The notes under the pieces were generated by a model that worked only from the letters and a program-made list of their open reading frames with translations, was not told where the DNA came from and searched no databases. From Mangrovibrevibacter kandeliae (GTDB taxonomy: Bacteria; Pseudomonadota; Alphaproteobacteria; Rhizobiales; Rhizobiaceae), in NCBI RefSeq assembly GCF_024519155.1, contig NZ_JANIFJ010000003.1, forward strand, positions 248,001 through 312,000: DNA of 64,000 nucleotides, read 5' to 3'. This document shows, piece after piece, positions 1 to 11,090 of the stretch; position 1 is the first letter of the stretch; every line of letters starts with the position of its first letter. A program made the position numbers and the translations under genes.

Positions 1-1139
1 AGCGACAGCATCAGGATGGTCAGGAACAGCGCCATCACCGGGTTGGTGCGCGACAGACCGGCAAGGTCGTCGATCTCCTCGACGACGCCGTCACGCCGGC
101 GCATCGACAGGATCACCGCGAAGGTGCCGAGGGTCATGGTCATGTAGATGGCCATGTAGATCAGGACACCGCGCACGCCGGAGACGTTGGCGGCCGCGAG
201 GCCGACCAGCGCGTAGCCCATGTGGCCGATCGAGGAGTAGGCCATCAGCCGCTTGATGTTGCGCTGGCCGATGGCGGCGAACGAGCCGAAGGCCATCGAG
301 GCGATCGAGATGAAAACGATCACCTGCTGCCAGTCCGGCGTCAGCGGGCCGAAGCCTTCGACCGTGAAGCGGGTGAGAAGCGCCATCGCCGCGACCTTCG
401 GCGCACCGGCGAAGAACGCCGTGACCGGGGTCGGCGCACCTTCGTAGACGTCCGGCGTCCACATGTGGAACGGCACCGCCGAGATCTTGAAGGCGAGGCC
501 GGCGAGCACGAAGACGAGGCCGATGATGAGGCCGAGCGACCGACCTTCGGCGGCGAGCGAGGCGATCGCATCGAACTGGATCTGGCCGGTGAAGCCATAG
601 ATCAGCGACGCACCATAGAGCAGCATGCCCGAGGAGAGCGCGCCGAGGACGAAGTACTTCAGCCCCGCCTCGGTCGAGCGCACCGAGTCGCGGTTGATCG
701 CAGCGACCACGTAGACCGCCAGCGACTGCAGCTCGAGGCCGAGATAGAGCGCGATCAGGTCGCCCGCCGAGATCATCACCATCATGCCGATGGTCGAGAG
801 CACGATGAGGACCGGGAACTCGAAGCGGTCGAAACGCTCGCGCTCGGCAAAGCCCACGGACATGACGATCACCACCGCCGAGCCGATCAGCACCAGCACC
901 TTCATGAAGCGCGCGAAGGGATCGAGGATGATCGAGCCGCCGAAGGCGACGCCGTCCGGCGTCACCGTGACGAGCACGAGCCCCGCGCCCACCAGCAGCG
1001 CGGCCGCAAGGCCGCTGACGGTCGGCGCGCTCCGCTCGCCCATGAACAGCCCGATCAGGAGCAGCGCCATCGCCCCGATTGCAAGGATCAGTTCCGGCGC
1101 GACGATCGCGAGGCTGGAGGAGACGAAGTCAGGGGTCAT
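1..1139 (-). CDS. nuoN: NADH-quinone oxidoreductase subunit N (partial, 3' end outside window)
   Basis: This is the antiporter-like membrane subunit N of respiratory complex I, part of the proton-pumping arm in the inner membrane. Translation from the ATG at 1139 begins [20 protein letters not shown] and runs about 379 residues of hydrophobic, multi-helix protein off the left edge. Family landmarks include a [11 protein letters not shown]-like stretch, [16 protein letters not shown] and an [15 protein letters not shown] segment. It starts 18 bases after the nuoM stop and is the last nuo gene, as in other alphaproteobacterial operons. The frame is open throughout, so the gene looks intact as far as it can be seen; roughly the last 100 residues are missing. 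Confidence 0.95.
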   Translation of the reverse strand, partial: MTPDFVSSSLAIVAPELILAIGAMALLLIGLFMGERSAPTVSGLAAALLVGAGLVLVTVTPDGVAFGGSIILDPFARFMKVLVLIGSAVVIVMSVGFAERERFDRFEFPVLIVLSTIGMMVMISAGDLIALYLGLELQSLAVYVVAAINRDSVRSTEAGLKYFVLGALSSGMLLYGASLIYGFTGQIQFDAIASLAAEGRSLGLIIGLVFVLAGLAFKISAVPFHMWTPDVYEGAPTPVTAFFAGAPKVAAMALLTRFTVEGFGPLTPDWQQVIVFISIASMAFGSFAAIGQRNIKRLMAYSSIGHMGYALVGLAAANVSGVRGVLIYMAIYMTMTLGTFAVILSMRRRDGVVEEIDDLAGLSRTNPVMALFLTILMLS

Positions 1140-1157
1140 GAAGGTCGTCCCGCGTCC

Positions 1158-2666
1158 TTAGTGTGCCGAAGCGAGCGCGGGGGCCGCGTGGACGGCCGCG
1201 CTGTAGCTGTTGACCAGCGCCTCGACCGAGGCCGCCGTCGCGTTGAAGACCGGCATCGGATAGACGCCGAAGAAGATCACCAGCGCCACCAGCGGGTAGA
1301 GCAGAAGCTTCTCGCGACCGCTGAGATCGAGGATCGAGCGCAGGCTGTCCTTGTCGAGCACACCCCAGATCACGCGGCGGTACAGCCACAGCGCATAGGC
1401 GGCCGAGAAGATGACGCCGGTCGCGGCGAAGACGGCGACCCAGGTGTTGGCCTGGTAGACGCCCATCATCGTCAGGAACTCGCCGACGAAGCCGCTGGTG
1501 CCGGGCAGCCCCACATTGGCCATCGTGAAGATCAGCATCACGGTCGCGTAATGCGGCATCCGGTTCACGAGGCCGCCATAGGCGGCGATCTCGCGGGTGT
1601 GCATGCGGTCGTAGACGACGCCGACGCACAGGAACAGCGCGCCCGAGACGAGCCCGTGGGAGAGCATCTGGAAGATCGCGCCCTGCACGCCCTGGGCGTT
1701 AGCCGCGAAGATGCCCATCGTGACGAACCCCATGTGGGCGACGGACGAGTAGGCGATCAGCTTCTTGATGTCCTCCTGCATCAGCGCGACCAGCGAGGTG
1801 TAGACGATCGCCAGCACCGACAGCGTGTAGACGAGCGGCGCGAAATCGGCCGAGGCGAGCGGGAACATCGGCAGCGAGAAGCGGATGAAGCCGTAGCCGC
1901 CGAGCTTCAGGAGGATGCCGGCGAGGATCACCGAGCCCGCCGTCGGCGCCTCGACGTGCGCGTCCGGCAGCCAGGTGTGGACCGGCCACATCGGCATCTT
2001 CACCGCGAAGCTCGCGAAGAAGGCGAACCAGAGCCAGGGCTGCATCGCCGCCGGGAACGGATGCTGCAACAGCTCGGGAATCGAGCTCGTGCCGGCGTCC
2101 CAGTACATCGCCATGATGGCGATCAGCATCAGCACCGAGCCGAGGAAGGTGTAGAGGAAGAACTTGTAGCTCGCGTAGACGCGCCGCTTGCCGCCCCAGA
2201 CGCCGATGATCAGGAACATCGGGATCAGGCTGCCTTCGAAGAAGATGTAGAAGAGGACGATGTCGAGCGCGCAGAAGACGCCGACCACCAGCGTCTCGAG
2301 CACGAGGAAGGCGATCATGTACTCCTTCACGCGCGCCTGCACCGACTCCCAGCTTGCCAGGATGCAGATCGGCATCAGGAAGGTCGTCAGGATGACGAAC
2401 AGCATCGAGATGCCGTCGACGCCCATGTGATAGCGGATGCCCGAGCCGACCCAGTCGGAGTCCTCGACCATCTGGAAGCCGGGGTTCGACGGGTCGAAGC
2501 CGATCCAGATGAACAGCGACACGACGAAGGTGATGACCGTCGTCCACAGCGCGACGTTGCGGATGTTGCGGCGGGCGAGCGCGTTGTCGTCCTTGATCGG
2601 CAGGATGATCAGGACGCCGACCAGCGGCGCGAACGTGACCAGCGAGAGGATCGGCCAGTCTATCAT
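1158..2666 (-). CDS. nuoM: NADH-quinone oxidoreductase subunit M
   Basis: Subunit M of complex I is an antiporter-like proton-channel subunit of the membrane arm. The 502-residue protein has about 14 hydrophobic segments. Family motifs are [19 protein letters not shown] near residue 235 and [15 protein letters not shown] near 305, containing the conserved Lys and His of the channel. Length is normal for the family. Its ATG shares one base with the nuoL stop (TGATG), so the two are translationally coupled. nuoN follows 18 bases downstream. Confidence 0.97.
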   Translation of the reverse strand: MIDWPILSLVTFAPLVGVLIILPIKDDNALARRNIRNVALWTTVITFVVSLFIWIGFDPSNPGFQMVEDSDWVGSGIRYHMGVDGISMLFVILTTFLMPICILASWESVQARVKEYMIAFLVLETLVVGVFCALDIVLFYIFFEGSLIPMFLIIGVWGGKRRVYASYKFFLYTFLGSVLMLIAIMAMYWDAGTSSIPELLQHPFPAAMQPWLWFAFFASFAVKMPMWPVHTWLPDAHVEAPTAGSVILAGILLKLGGYGFIRFSLPMFPLASADFAPLVYTLSVLAIVYTSLVALMQEDIKKLIAYSSVAHMGFVTMGIFAANAQGVQGAIFQMLSHGLVSGALFLCVGVVYDRMHTREIAAYGGLVNRMPHYATVMLIFTMANVGLPGTSGFVGEFLTMMGVYQANTWVAVFAATGVIFSAAYALWLYRRVIWGVLDKDSLRSILDLSGREKLLLYPLVALVIFFGVYPMPVFNATAASVEALVNSYSAAVHAAPALASAH

Positions 2667-4663
2667 CAGTTCATTCCCCCGACCATCATCCAGGTGACGA
2701 GCGCCGCGACGCCGATCAGCATGGCGAAGGCGTAGTGATAGAGGTAGCCGGTCTGCAGGCGGACCACGCGGTTGGTGACGCCGAGCACGCGCGCCGAGAC
2801 ACCGTCGGGCCCGAAGCCGTCGATGATCGTGCCGTCACCGGTCTTCCAGAGGAAGCGGCCGAGGCGCTTGGCTGTGCGCACGAAGACGAGGTCGTAGAGC
2901 TCGTCGAAGTACCACTTGTTGAGCAGGAACTGGTAGAGGCCGGGGTTGCGCTGCGCGACAGCGTCCGCCGTGCGCGGCGAGCGGATGTAGAAGATCCACG
3001 CCGTCACCAGCCCGATCACCATCATCACGAAGGGCAGGATCGCGATCAGGAACGGGATCTCGTGCATGTCATGGAGGACATGGTTCTCTGCCCCGGTGAA
3101 CAGCGCCGCGTGCCAGAACTCGCCGTAGCCCTCCCCGACGAAGGACCCCTCGAAGAGCAGGCCGGCGAGCAGCGCACCCGCCGCCAGCACGAACAGCGGC
3201 ACCAGCATCACCATCGGCGACTCGTGCACGTGGTGCATCACCTCGTGCGAGGCGCGTGGCTCGCCGTGGAACGTCATGAAGATCAGGCGCCAGGAGTAGA
3301 AGCTCGTCAGGAGCGCGGCGAGCACCGTCATCATGAACCCGTAGCCGGCCATCGCGTTGTGCCCGACATAGGCGCTCTCGATGATCGCGTCCTTGGAGAA
3401 GTAGCCGGCGGTCAGCGGGAAGCCCGTCAGCGCCAGCGTGCCGATGACCATCATCCAGTAGGTGACCGGGATGTGCTTCCGCAGGCCACCCATGTTGCGC
3501 ATGTCCTGCTCGTCCGAGACGGCGTGGATCACCGAGCCGGCGCCGAGGAACAGCAGCGCCTTGAAGAAGGCGTGCGTGAACAGGTGGAAGATCGCCGGGC
3601 CATAGGCGCCGACCCCGAGGGCGACGAACATGTAGCCGAGCTGCGAGCAGGTCGAATAGGCGATGACGCGCTTGATGTCGTTCTGCACGAGGCCGATCGT
3701 AGCAGCGAAGAACGCGGTGGTCGCCCCGATGAATGTCACGACCGTGAGCGCCGTCGGCGAGAGCTCGAACAGCGGCGACATGCGCGCGACCATGAAGACG
3801 CCGGCGGTCACCATCGTCGCGGCATGGATCAATGCCGAGACCGGAGTCGGGCCTTCCATCGCGTCGGGCAGCCAGGTGTGCAGGCCGATCTGCGCCGACT
3901 TGCCCATGGCGCCGACGAAGAGGAGGAGGCAGACCGCGGTGAGCGCGCCGGACATCGGCAACGCGTAGCCGAGGAAGTGCAGGACGATGTCGCCATGCGC
4001 CGCGCCCTCGCCCGCCGCGTCCGCGCCGTGGCCGCCGAGCTGCGCCGCGAGATCGGCCGTGCCGGCGAAGATCGTGTCGAGATTGACCGAGCCGAACAGC
4101 ACGAAGACGCCGAAGATTCCGAGCAGGAAGCCGAAGTCGCCGACGCGGTTGACGATGAAGGCCTTCATCGCCGCGGCGCTCGCCGAGGGCTTCTTGTACC
4201 AGAAGCCGATCAGGAGATAGGAGGCGAGACCGACCCCCTCCCAGCCGAAGAACATCTGGACGAGGTTGTTGGCCGTCACCAGCATCAGCATCGCGAAGGT
4301 GAACAGCGACAGATAGGCGAAGAAGCGCGGCCGGCTCGGATCGTGGTGCATGTAGCCGATCGAGTAGACGTGCACGAGCGCCGAGACGGTGTTGACGACG
4401 ACGAGCATCACCAGCGTCAGGCGGTCGATCCGCAGCGACCAGTCGACGGCGAGGTTGCCCGACTGGATCCACTGCAGCATCGTCACGCGCAGGGTTTCGC
4501 CCTCTCCGAGCCCGAAGGAGATGAAGGCGATCCAGGAGAGGACTGCGGCGAGCACCAGCAGGCTCGAGGTGACGTATTCGGAGGCCTTGGCGCCGATCGA
4601 GCCGCCGAACAGGCCCGCGATCAGGAAGCCGACGAGGGGCAGAAGAACGATGATCTGGTACAT
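2666..4663 (-). CDS. nuoL: NADH-quinone oxidoreductase subunit L
   Basis: Subunit L is the distal antiporter-like subunit of complex I, with the long lateral helix at its C-terminus. From the ATG at 4663 the protein is 665 residues, starting [17 protein letters not shown], the usual start for alphaproteobacterial NuoL. A TTG four codons upstream (4675) would overlap the nuoK stop and is a less likely start. Motifs include [37 protein letters not shown] and [16 protein letters not shown]. The order nuoK, nuoL, nuoM is canonical and the stop overlaps the nuoM start. Confidence 0.96.
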   Translation of the reverse strand: MYQIIVLLPLVGFLIAGLFGGSIGAKASEYVTSSLLVLAAVLSWIAFISFGLGEGETLRVTMLQWIQSGNLAVDWSLRIDRLTLVMLVVVNTVSALVHVYSIGYMHHDPSRPRFFAYLSLFTFAMLMLVTANNLVQMFFGWEGVGLASYLLIGFWYKKPSASAAAMKAFIVNRVGDFGFLLGIFGVFVLFGSVNLDTIFAGTADLAAQLGGHGADAAGEGAAHGDIVLHFLGYALPMSGALTAVCLLLFVGAMGKSAQIGLHTWLPDAMEGPTPVSALIHAATMVTAGVFMVARMSPLFELSPTALTVVTFIGATTAFFAATIGLVQNDIKRVIAYSTCSQLGYMFVALGVGAYGPAIFHLFTHAFFKALLFLGAGSVIHAVSDEQDMRNMGGLRKHIPVTYWMMVIGTLALTGFPLTAGYFSKDAIIESAYVGHNAMAGYGFMMTVLAALLTSFYSWRLIFMTFHGEPRASHEVMHHVHESPMVMLVPLFVLAAGALLAGLLFEGSFVGEGYGEFWHAALFTGAENHVLHDMHEIPFLIAILPFVMMVIGLVTAWIFYIRSPRTADAVAQRNPGLYQFLLNKWYFDELYDLVFVRTAKRLGRFLWKTGDGTIIDGFGPDGVSARVLGVTNRVVRLQTGYLYHYAFAMLIGVAALVTWMMVGGMN

Positions 4664-4671
4664 CGCGGAGT

Positions 4672-4980
4672 TCAACCCTTCATCGTGTTGACGTCGTCGA
4701 CCGCGATCGAGCCGCGGTTGCGGTAAAAGACCACCAGGATCGCAAGGCCGATCGCCGCCTCGGCGGCCGCCACCGTCAGCACGAACAGGGCGAAGACCTG
4801 ACCGGCGAGGTCGTTCAGGAAGGCCGAGAAGGCGACGAAGTTGAGGTTCACGGCGAGCAGGATCAGCTCGACCGACATCAGGATGGTGATGATGTTCTTC
4901 CGGTTCAGGAAGATGCCGAAGACGCCCGTCACGAAGAGGATGGCGCCGACGGTCAGATAGTGTCCGAGACCGACTTCCAT
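4672..4980 (-). CDS. nuoK: NADH-quinone oxidoreductase subunit K
   Basis: Small membrane subunit K of complex I, 102 residues with three transmembrane helices. The start [19 protein letters not shown] and the end in VDDVNTMKG are typical of the family. The conserved buried Glu of helix 2 is in the [15 protein letters not shown] stretch, and a second Glu is in [11 protein letters not shown]. The protein belongs to the E-channel next to the quinone site. It lies 17 bases after nuoJ and immediately before nuoL. An in-frame open extension upstream only shadows nuoJ; the ATG at 4980 is the real start. Confidence 0.97.
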   Translation of the reverse strand: MEVGLGHYLTVGAILFVTGVFGIFLNRKNIITILMSVELILLAVNLNFVAFSAFLNDLAGQVFALFVLTVAAAEAAIGLAILVVFYRNRGSIAVDDVNTMKG

Positions 4981-4997
4981 GTTCGCCCCCTCGCCCT

Positions 4998-5615
4998 TCA
5001 GATGCCCTTGCCGCTCTCGACGCGACGGATTTCGATGGCGGTCGCCGGCGTGCGGGCGACCTGCCGCGCGATCGACTGCCGCTTGACGTTCTCCTTGTGG
5101 CGCAGGGTCAGCACGATCGCACCGATCATGGCGACGAACAGCACGAGCCCGGCCAGCTGGAAGAACAGGATGTAACGCGTGTAGAGCACCGCCCCGAGTG
5201 CCTGGATGTTGGACATGGCCGCGAGCGGCGGGGTCGGCAGCGCGGTCGCCGTCGCCAGGTGCGGCTGGTAGTAGGTGCCGGTGACGCCGATGATCAGCTC
5301 GGCCAGCAGCACCACCCCGATGATCGCGCCGATCGGCGCATATTGCTGTGCCCGCTGGCGCAGGCCCGTGGTGTCGAGGTCGAGCATCATGACCACGAAC
5401 AGGAACAGGATCGCCACGGCGCCGACATAGACGACGATCAGGATCAGCGCGAGGAACTCGGCGCCGGTCAGCAGGAACAGACCGGCGGCACTGACGAAGG
5501 TGAGGATCAGAAACAGGACCGAGTGGACCGGATTGCGCGAGAACACCACCATCAGCGCCGCCGCGATGCTGACGAAGGCGAAGATGTAGAAGAACAGCGC
5601 TTGCAGACCCAGCAT
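4998..5615 (-). CDS. nuoJ: NADH-quinone oxidoreductase subunit J
   Basis: Subunit J of complex I, 205 residues with five predicted transmembrane helices. The conserved stretch around [17 protein letters not shown] holds the pi-bulge helix that couples quinone chemistry to proton channels. The C-terminal tail from about residue 165 is basic and soluble, as in other Rhizobiales. It is preceded by a 106-base gap after nuoI and followed closely by nuoK. Confidence 0.96.
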   Translation of the reverse strand: MLGLQALFFYIFAFVSIAAALMVVFSRNPVHSVLFLILTFVSAAGLFLLTGAEFLALILIVVYVGAVAILFLFVVMMLDLDTTGLRQRAQQYAPIGAIIGVVLLAELIIGVTGTYYQPHLATATALPTPPLAAMSNIQALGAVLYTRYILFFQLAGLVLFVAMIGAIVLTLRHKENVKRQSIARQVARTPATAIEIRRVESGKGI

Positions 5616-5721
5616 CTCGGGTTCCTCGGGGTTCGGTCACTTGGCAGGGCCGCCGCGGCGAACGCACGGCCTTCGGCGGGAATCGGCGGCATGCGCGCGG
5701 CCCGCGCCCGCCGCCGTGGGA

Positions 5722-6213
5722 TTAGCGGTACGGCGCGTCGAGCGCAATGTTCTGGGCGATCTCGCGCTCCCAGCGGTCGCCGTTCGCGAGCAGCTTGTCC
5801 TTGTCGTAGTAGAGCTCTTCGCGCGTCTCGGTGGAGAACTCGAAGTTCGGCCCCTCGACGATGGCGTCGACCGGGCAGGCCTCCTGGCAGAAGCCGCAGT
5901 AGATGCACTTCACCATGTCGATGTCGTAGCGCACCGTGCGGCGGGTGCCGTCGTTGCGACGCGGACCGGCCTCGATGGTGATCGCCTGCGCCGGGCAGAT
6001 CGCCTCGCACAGCTTGCAGGCGATGCAGCGCTCCTGCCCGTTCGGATAGCGGCGCAACGCGTGCTCGCCCCGGAAGCGCGGGCTCACCGGGTTCTTCTCG
6101 AACGGGTAGTTGATGGTGGCCTTGGGCCGGAAGAAGTAGCGCATCGACAGGCCGAAGGCCTGCACGAACTCCTTCAGGAACCAGGACTGGATCGTCTGGG
6201 TCAGGGCACTCAT
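5722..6213 (-). CDS. nuoI: NADH-quinone oxidoreductase subunit I (two 4Fe-4S clusters)
   Basis: Peripheral-arm subunit I carries clusters N6a and N6b, which pass electrons towards N2. The 163-residue protein has two ferredoxin motifs: C63-x2-C66-x2-C69-x3-C73 and C103-x2-C106-x2-C109-x3-C113, each followed by Pro. Length and N-terminus are typical of alphaproteobacteria and mitochondria (TYKY). It is separated from nuoH by 119 bases and from nuoJ by 106 bases; neither gap shows another gene. Confidence 0.97.
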   Translation of the reverse strand: MSALTQTIQSWFLKEFVQAFGLSMRYFFRPKATINYPFEKNPVSPRFRGEHALRRYPNGQERCIACKLCEAICPAQAITIEAGPRRNDGTRRTVRYDIDMVKCIYCGFCQEACPVDAIVEGPNFEFSTETREELYYDKDKLLANGDRWEREIAQNIALDAPYR

Positions 6214-6332
6214 GACTTCAGCCTCCCGGATGAGGCGGCAAGGGATGCGCCGGCAGAGGCCGACGGCTCCGATTTCAGATCAGCCAACCGCTGCCAGCGG
6301 CAGCGAGCGGCGTCGGGCAGGCGCCGGGGCGC

Positions 6333-7382
6333 CTAGAAGGTGTTGCCCCAGCCGGTGAGCTGCAGCACGAAGGCCACCACCACCACCATCGCCAGTGACA
6401 GCGGCAGGAAGATCTTCCAGCCGAGGCGCATCAGCTGGTCGTAGCGGTAGCGCGGGACGAAGGCCTTCACCATGGCGAACATGAAGAACACCAGCGCGAC
6501 CTTGGCGAGGAACCAGATGACACCGGGGATCCAAGTGAAAGGGACGAAGTTGAACGGCGGCAGCCAGCCCCCGAGGAACAGGATCGTCGTCAGGCAGCAC
6601 ATCAGGGTGATGGCGGCGTACTCGCCGAGCATGAACATCATGTACGGGGTGGAGCCGTATTCGACCATGAAGCCGGCGACGAGCTCGGATTCGGCCTCCG
6701 GCAGGTCGAACGGCGGCCGGTTCGTCTCGGCAAGCGCCGAGATGAAGAACACCACGAACATCGGGAACAGCGAGAGCCAGTGCCAGTCGAGGAAGGTGTT
6801 CGGCAGGCCGAGCATCGTCCCGAGACCGTCCTGCTGCGCATAGACGATGTTGGTGAGGTTGAGCGAGCCGACGCAGAGCAGCACCGTGACGATCACGAAC
6901 CCGATCGACACCTCGTAGGACACCATCTGCGCCGCCGAGCGGAGCGCGCCGAGGAAGGCATACTTGGAGTTCGATGCCCAGCCGCCCATGATCACGCCAT
7001 AGACCTCGAGCGAGGAGATGGCGAAGACGTAGAGGATGCCGATGTTGATGTTGGCGATCACCCAGCCGTCGGCGACCGGAACGACGGCGAAGGTGGCGAG
7101 CGCCAGCACCACAGCGACGAGCGGCGCCAGCAGGAACACGCCCTTGTTGGCGCTGGCCGGGATCGTCGGCTCCTTCAGAACGAACTTCAGAAGGTCGGCG
7201 AAGGACTGGAACAGCCCCCAGGGGCCGACGACGTTCGGGCCCCGTCGCAGCTGCACCGCCGCCCAGACCTTGCGGTCGGCAAGCAGGATGTAGGCGATCA
7301 GGACGAGGAGCACGACCAGGAACAGCAGGCTCTGCCCCAGGATGATCAGCGCCGGCCAGACATAGAGCGAGAAGATGTCCAT
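6333..7382 (-). CDS. nuoH: NADH-quinone oxidoreductase subunit H
   Basis: Membrane subunit H of complex I forms part of the quinone chamber. The protein is 349 residues with about eight or nine helices. It shows the family signatures [14 protein letters not shown] near residue 45, the acidic loop [20 protein letters not shown] near 220 and EYAAI near 250. The start [13 protein letters not shown] fits the family. It follows nuoG by 13 bases. Confidence 0.97.
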   Translation of the reverse strand: MDIFSLYVWPALIILGQSLLFLVVLLVLIAYILLADRKVWAAVQLRRGPNVVGPWGLFQSFADLLKFVLKEPTIPASANKGVFLLAPLVAVVLALATFAVVPVADGWVIANINIGILYVFAISSLEVYGVIMGGWASNSKYAFLGALRSAAQMVSYEVSIGFVIVTVLLCVGSLNLTNIVYAQQDGLGTMLGLPNTFLDWHWLSLFPMFVVFFISALAETNRPPFDLPEAESELVAGFMVEYGSTPYMMFMLGEYAAITLMCCLTTILFLGGWLPPFNFVPFTWIPGVIWFLAKVALVFFMFAMVKAFVPRYRYDQLMRLGWKIFLPLSLAMVVVVAFVLQLTGWGNTF

Positions 7383-7395
7383 GGGTCCGTCGTTC

Positions 7396-9471
7396 CTATT
7401 CCGCCGCCTGCAGGTGCTCGGCCTGGGCCAGCCGCGAGCACTCGGCCATGACCTTGGAGGCGCGGGCGATGGGGTTGGTCAGGTAGAAGTCCTCGACCGC
7501 GCGGCCGAAGCCGGCGCCCGAGATCGTCCCGGCGCGGTCGGCGAGCGCGGTGATCGCCGCGGCATCCGCCGGCTCGATCGTATCGGACCGATACGCCGGA
7601 TGGGCGGCGTAGATCTCGGCCCGCAGCTGCCCAAGCGAGTCGAACGGGAGCTTGTGGCCGAGCACAGCCGAGAGGGCGCGCAGGATCGCCCAGTCCTCGC
7701 GCGCGTCGCCCGGCGGGAAGGCGGCGCGGCTACCGGTCTGGGCACGCCCTTCGACGTTGACCCAGGTGCCGGACTTCTCGGTGTAGGCCGCGCCCGGCAG
7801 GATGACGTCGGCGCGGTGCGCGCCGCGGTCGCCATGCGTGCCGACATAGACGACGAACGGCCCCGGCGCGATCTCGATCTCGTCGGCGCCGAGATTGAAC
7901 AGGACGTCGACCCCGCCCGCCGCCATCTCGGCAGCCGTGCGGCCGCCCTCGCCCGGCACGAAGCCGATGTCGAGGCCGCCGACGCGGCTCGCGGCGGTCT
8001 GCAGGACGTTGAAGCCGTTCCAGCCGGCGACGCTCGCGCCGATCTCGCGGGCGAGCGCAGCGACCGCCGCGAGAACGTCGCCGCCCCGCTCGCCGCGCAG
8101 CGCGGCCTGGCCGAGGATGATCATCGGGCGCTCGGCGGCGTTCAGCGCGTCGAAGAAGCCGCGGTTCGCCTGCTCGATGTTCGACAGGGTGTCGGGGCCG
8201 GCACCGAGATAGGTGTGGTCGTAGCGCAGGTCCGCGGCCTCGCCGACGACACCGATCGGGAACGCGCCGACGCGCCAGCGCTTGCGGATGCGGGCGTTGA
8301 GCACCGACGCCTCGAAGCGCGGGTTCGCGCCGATGATCAGGAGCGCGTCGGCCTGCTCGATGCCGGAGATCGTCGTGTTGAAGAGGTAGGAGGCGCGTCC
8401 GTCCGCCGGATGGTTCACCGATCCGTCCTGGCGGCAGTCGACGTTGGCCGATCCGAGCGCGCCCATCAGCCGCTTCAGCGCCCACATCTCCTCGACCGCC
8501 GCGAGATCGCCGGCGATCGCGCCGATCCGCTCCGCCGATGTTCCCGAGACCCTGGCTGCGATGGCGGCGAAGGCCTCGTTCCAGCTGGCCGGCTGCAGCC
8601 TGCCGTCGCGACGCACATAGGGTCGGTCGAGCCGCTGGGTCCGCAGGCCGTCCCAGACGAAGCGGGTCTTGTCGGAGATCCACTCCTCGTTGATCGCCTC
8701 GTTGGTGCGCGGCAGGATGCGCATCACCTCGCGACCGCGCGTGTCGACGCGGATCGCCGAGCCGACGGCGTCCATGACGTCGACCGTCTCGGTCTTCGAG
8801 AGCTCCCAGGGCCGGGCCTGGAAGGCGTAGGGCCGCGAGGTCAGCGCGCCGACCGGGCAGAGGTCGATGACGTTGCCCTGCAGCTCGGAGGTCATCGCCT
8901 GCTCGAGATAGGTGGTGATCTCGGCGTCCTCGCCGCGACCGACGAGGCCGAGCTCGGAGATGCCGGCGACCTCGGTGGTGAAGCGGACGCAGCGCGTGCA
9001 GTGGATGCAGCGCGTCATGATCGTCTTCACCAGCGGGCCAATATACTTGTCCTCGACGGCGCGCTTGTTCTCGCGGTAGCGCGAGGAATCGACGCCGAAG
9101 GCCATCGCCTGGTCCTGCAGGTCGCACTCGCCACCCTGGTCGCAGATCGGGCAGTCCAGCGGGTGGTTGATGAGGAGGAACTCCATCACCCCCTCGCGCG
9201 CCTTCTTCACCATCGGCGTGTTGGTGAAGATCTCCGGCGCCTCGCCGTTCGGGCCGGGGCGCAGGTCGCGCACGCCCATGGCGCAGGACGCCGCCGGCTT
9301 CGGCGGGCCACCCTTCACCTCGATCAGGCACATGCGGCAGTTGCCGGCGATCGACAGGCGCTCGTGGAAACAGAAGCGCGGAATCTCGGCGCCCGCCTCC
9401 TCCGCCGCCTGCAGCAGCGTGTAGTGGTCCGGAACCTCGATCTCGTTGCCGTCGACTTTGATCTTTGCCAT
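7396..9471 (-). CDS. nuoG: NADH-quinone oxidoreductase subunit G
   Basis: The large Fe-S subunit of the complex I peripheral arm. The ATG at 9471 ([13 protein letters not shown]) gives 691 residues; an in-frame upstream Met at 9516 would add 15 residues unlike the family. Cluster ligands are visible: 2Fe-2S N1b C34, C45, C48, C63; N5 H103, C107, C110, C116; N4 C155, C158, C161, C205. I see no extra N7 motif of the kind found in E. coli. The C-terminal half is the degenerate molybdopterin-oxidoreductase fold. It sits 28 bases after the small coiled-coil gene and 13 bases before nuoH. Confidence 0.97.
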   Translation of the reverse strand: MAKIKVDGNEIEVPDHYTLLQAAEEAGAEIPRFCFHERLSIAGNCRMCLIEVKGGPPKPAASCAMGVRDLRPGPNGEAPEIFTNTPMVKKAREGVMEFLLINHPLDCPICDQGGECDLQDQAMAFGVDSSRYRENKRAVEDKYIGPLVKTIMTRCIHCTRCVRFTTEVAGISELGLVGRGEDAEITTYLEQAMTSELQGNVIDLCPVGALTSRPYAFQARPWELSKTETVDVMDAVGSAIRVDTRGREVMRILPRTNEAINEEWISDKTRFVWDGLRTQRLDRPYVRRDGRLQPASWNEAFAAIAARVSGTSAERIGAIAGDLAAVEEMWALKRLMGALGSANVDCRQDGSVNHPADGRASYLFNTTISGIEQADALLIIGANPRFEASVLNARIRKRWRVGAFPIGVVGEAADLRYDHTYLGAGPDTLSNIEQANRGFFDALNAAERPMIILGQAALRGERGGDVLAAVAALAREIGASVAGWNGFNVLQTAASRVGGLDIGFVPGEGGRTAAEMAAGGVDVLFNLGADEIEIAPGPFVVYVGTHGDRGAHRADVILPGAAYTEKSGTWVNVEGRAQTGSRAAFPPGDAREDWAILRALSAVLGHKLPFDSLGQLRAEIYAAHPAYRSDTIEPADAAAITALADRAGTISGAGFGRAVEDFYLTNPIARASKVMAECSRLAQAEHLQAAE

Positions 9472-9499
9472 CGTCTTTTCCGAATTCCGACCGGCCGCC

Positions 9500-9751
9500 T
9501 CAGCGGGCTCGTTCAAGCTCTTCGACCCGGCGGATCCGATCGTCGATCCTCGCCTCCAAGGCCGTATTGCGAAGGTTCGCGTGCGAACCGAGACCCACCG
9601 CGGTTGCCGTCGTTTCCTGCCAGTCGTCGATCTTCTTGTTCAATTCGCCGAGCTGACTGCTCATCTCGTCAAAGCGCAGGTCATGCCGATCCAGCTTGCC
9701 GCGAATATCCCGCAACAGCGTCAGGATCAGATTGTCCGGCCCTTCGCTCAT
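9500..9751 (-). CDS. Small coiled-coil protein inserted between nuoF and nuoG
   Basis: An 83-residue protein of unknown function with start [20 protein letters not shown]. It is charged, has no Cys, signal peptide or membrane segment, and a heptad-like pattern over about residues 8-45 ([19 protein letters not shown]) suggests a coiled coil. Its ATG is only 6 bases after the nuoF stop and its stop is 28 bases before the nuoG start, so it must be co-transcribed with complex I. It could be an assembly or accessory factor, or a neutral passenger; nothing in the sequence decides this. Coding is supported by the tight fit and open frame, not by a recognised domain. Confidence 0.7.
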   Translation of the reverse strand: MSEGPDNLILTLLRDIRGKLDRHDLRFDEMSSQLGELNKKIDDWQETTATAVGLGSHANLRNTALEARIDDRIRRVEELERAR

Positions 9752-9757
9752 CCCGTC

Positions 9758-11068
9758 CTACTCCGCCGCTTCCAGCACCACCGGAGCACGGTGCGGGTCG
9801 GCGTTGTAGGAGAACTCGTCGATGCGCCGCTCGATCTCGGCGCGGAAGTGGCGCACCAAGCCCTGGATCGGCCAGGCCGCCGCGTCGCCGAGTGCGCAGA
9901 TGGTGTGGCCCTCGACCTGCTTGGTGATCTCGAGCAGCATGTCGATCTCGCGCTTCTGTGCGTTGCCGACGACCATGCGCTCCATGATGCGCCACATCCA
10001 GCCGGTGCCCTCGCGGCAGGGCGTGCACTGGCCGCAGCTCTCGTGCTTGAAGAAGTAGGCGAGCCGGGCGATCGCACGCACGATGTCGGTCGACTTGTCC
10101 ATGACGATCACGGCCGCAGTGCCGAAGGACGACTTGACCCCGCGCAGGCCGTCGAAGTCCATCGGGCAGTCGATGATGTCGGCCGCCGGGACCACCGGGC
10201 AGGATGCACCGCCGGGGATGACGGCGAGGAGGTTGTCCCAGCCGCCCCGGATGCCGCCGGCATGCTTCTCGATCAGCTCGCGGAACGGGATCGACATCGC
10301 CTCTTCGACGGTGCAGGGCCGCTCCACGTGGCCGGAGATCATGAACAGCTTGGTGCCGGTGTTGTTCTGCCGGCCGATGCCGGCGAACCAGGCGCCGCCG
10401 CGGCGCAGGATGGTCGGGGCGACGGCGATCGACTCGACGTTGTTGACCGTCGTCGGGCAGCCGTAGAGGCCCATGTTCGCCGGGAACGGCGGCTTCAGCC
10501 GCGGCTGGCCCTTCTTGCCCTCGAGGCTCTCGAGGAGTGCCGTCTCCTCGCCGCAGATATAGGCGCCGGCGCCGTGATGGACGATGATGTCGAAGTCCCA
10601 GCCGCACTTGTTGTCGCGGCCGAGCATCCCGGCGTCGTAGCACTCATCGATCGCCTGCTGCAGCGCCTCGCGCTCGCGCACATATTCGCCGCGCACATAG
10701 ATGTAGGCGGTGTGGGCGAGCATCGCGAAGCCCGCGATGATGCAGCCCTCGATCAGCGTGAAGGGGTCGTTGCGCAGGATCTCCCGATCCTTGCAGGTGC
10801 CGGGCTCCGACTCGTCGGCGTTGACGACGAGGTAGTGCGGCCGCTCGCCCACCTCCTTCGGCATGAAGGACCACTTCATGCCGGTCGGAAAGCCTGCTCC
10901 GCCGCGCCCGCGCAGGCCCGAGGCCTTCATCTCGTTGATGATCCAGTCGCGACCCTTGCCGATGATGTCGGCAGTGCCGTCGAAATGGCCGCGCGCCATC
11001 GCGCCCTTCAGGCTCTTGTCCCGGAGGCCGTAGATGTTGGTGAAGATGCGGTCGCTATCCTGCAGCAT
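9758..11068 (-). CDS. nuoF: NADH-quinone oxidoreductase subunit F (NADH/FMN-binding)
   Basis: The NADH dehydrogenase subunit of complex I binds NADH, FMN and cluster N3. The protein is 436 residues. The glycine-rich [10 protein letters not shown] motif lies at residues 54-63, a second nucleotide motif is [13 protein letters not shown], and the N3 cluster motif [12 protein letters not shown] lies near residue 350, with a fourth Cys further on. Length and ends match the family. It starts 22 bases after nuoE. Confidence 0.98.
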   Translation of the reverse strand: MLQDSDRIFTNIYGLRDKSLKGAMARGHFDGTADIIGKGRDWIINEMKASGLRGRGGAGFPTGMKWSFMPKEVGERPHYLVVNADESEPGTCKDREILRNDPFTLIEGCIIAGFAMLAHTAYIYVRGEYVREREALQQAIDECYDAGMLGRDNKCGWDFDIIVHHGAGAYICGEETALLESLEGKKGQPRLKPPFPANMGLYGCPTTVNNVESIAVAPTILRRGGAWFAGIGRQNNTGTKLFMISGHVERPCTVEEAMSIPFRELIEKHAGGIRGGWDNLLAVIPGGASCPVVPAADIIDCPMDFDGLRGVKSSFGTAAVIVMDKSTDIVRAIARLAYFFKHESCGQCTPCREGTGWMWRIMERMVVGNAQKREIDMLLEITKQVEGHTICALGDAAAWPIQGLVRHFRAEIERRIDEFSYNADPHRAPVVLEAAE

Positions 11069-11090
11069 TCGTCGTTCCCCGTGCCCGCCT

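Noticed and set aside
222-2735. An 837-codon plus-strand open frame opposite nuoM and nuoN
   Set aside because: Its product is an Arg/Asp/His/Glu-rich shadow of the nuo genes in another frame, with no domain. The same applies to the long frames at 2735-4726, 7375-9927, 9446-11287, 23661-25475 and 34700-36733.
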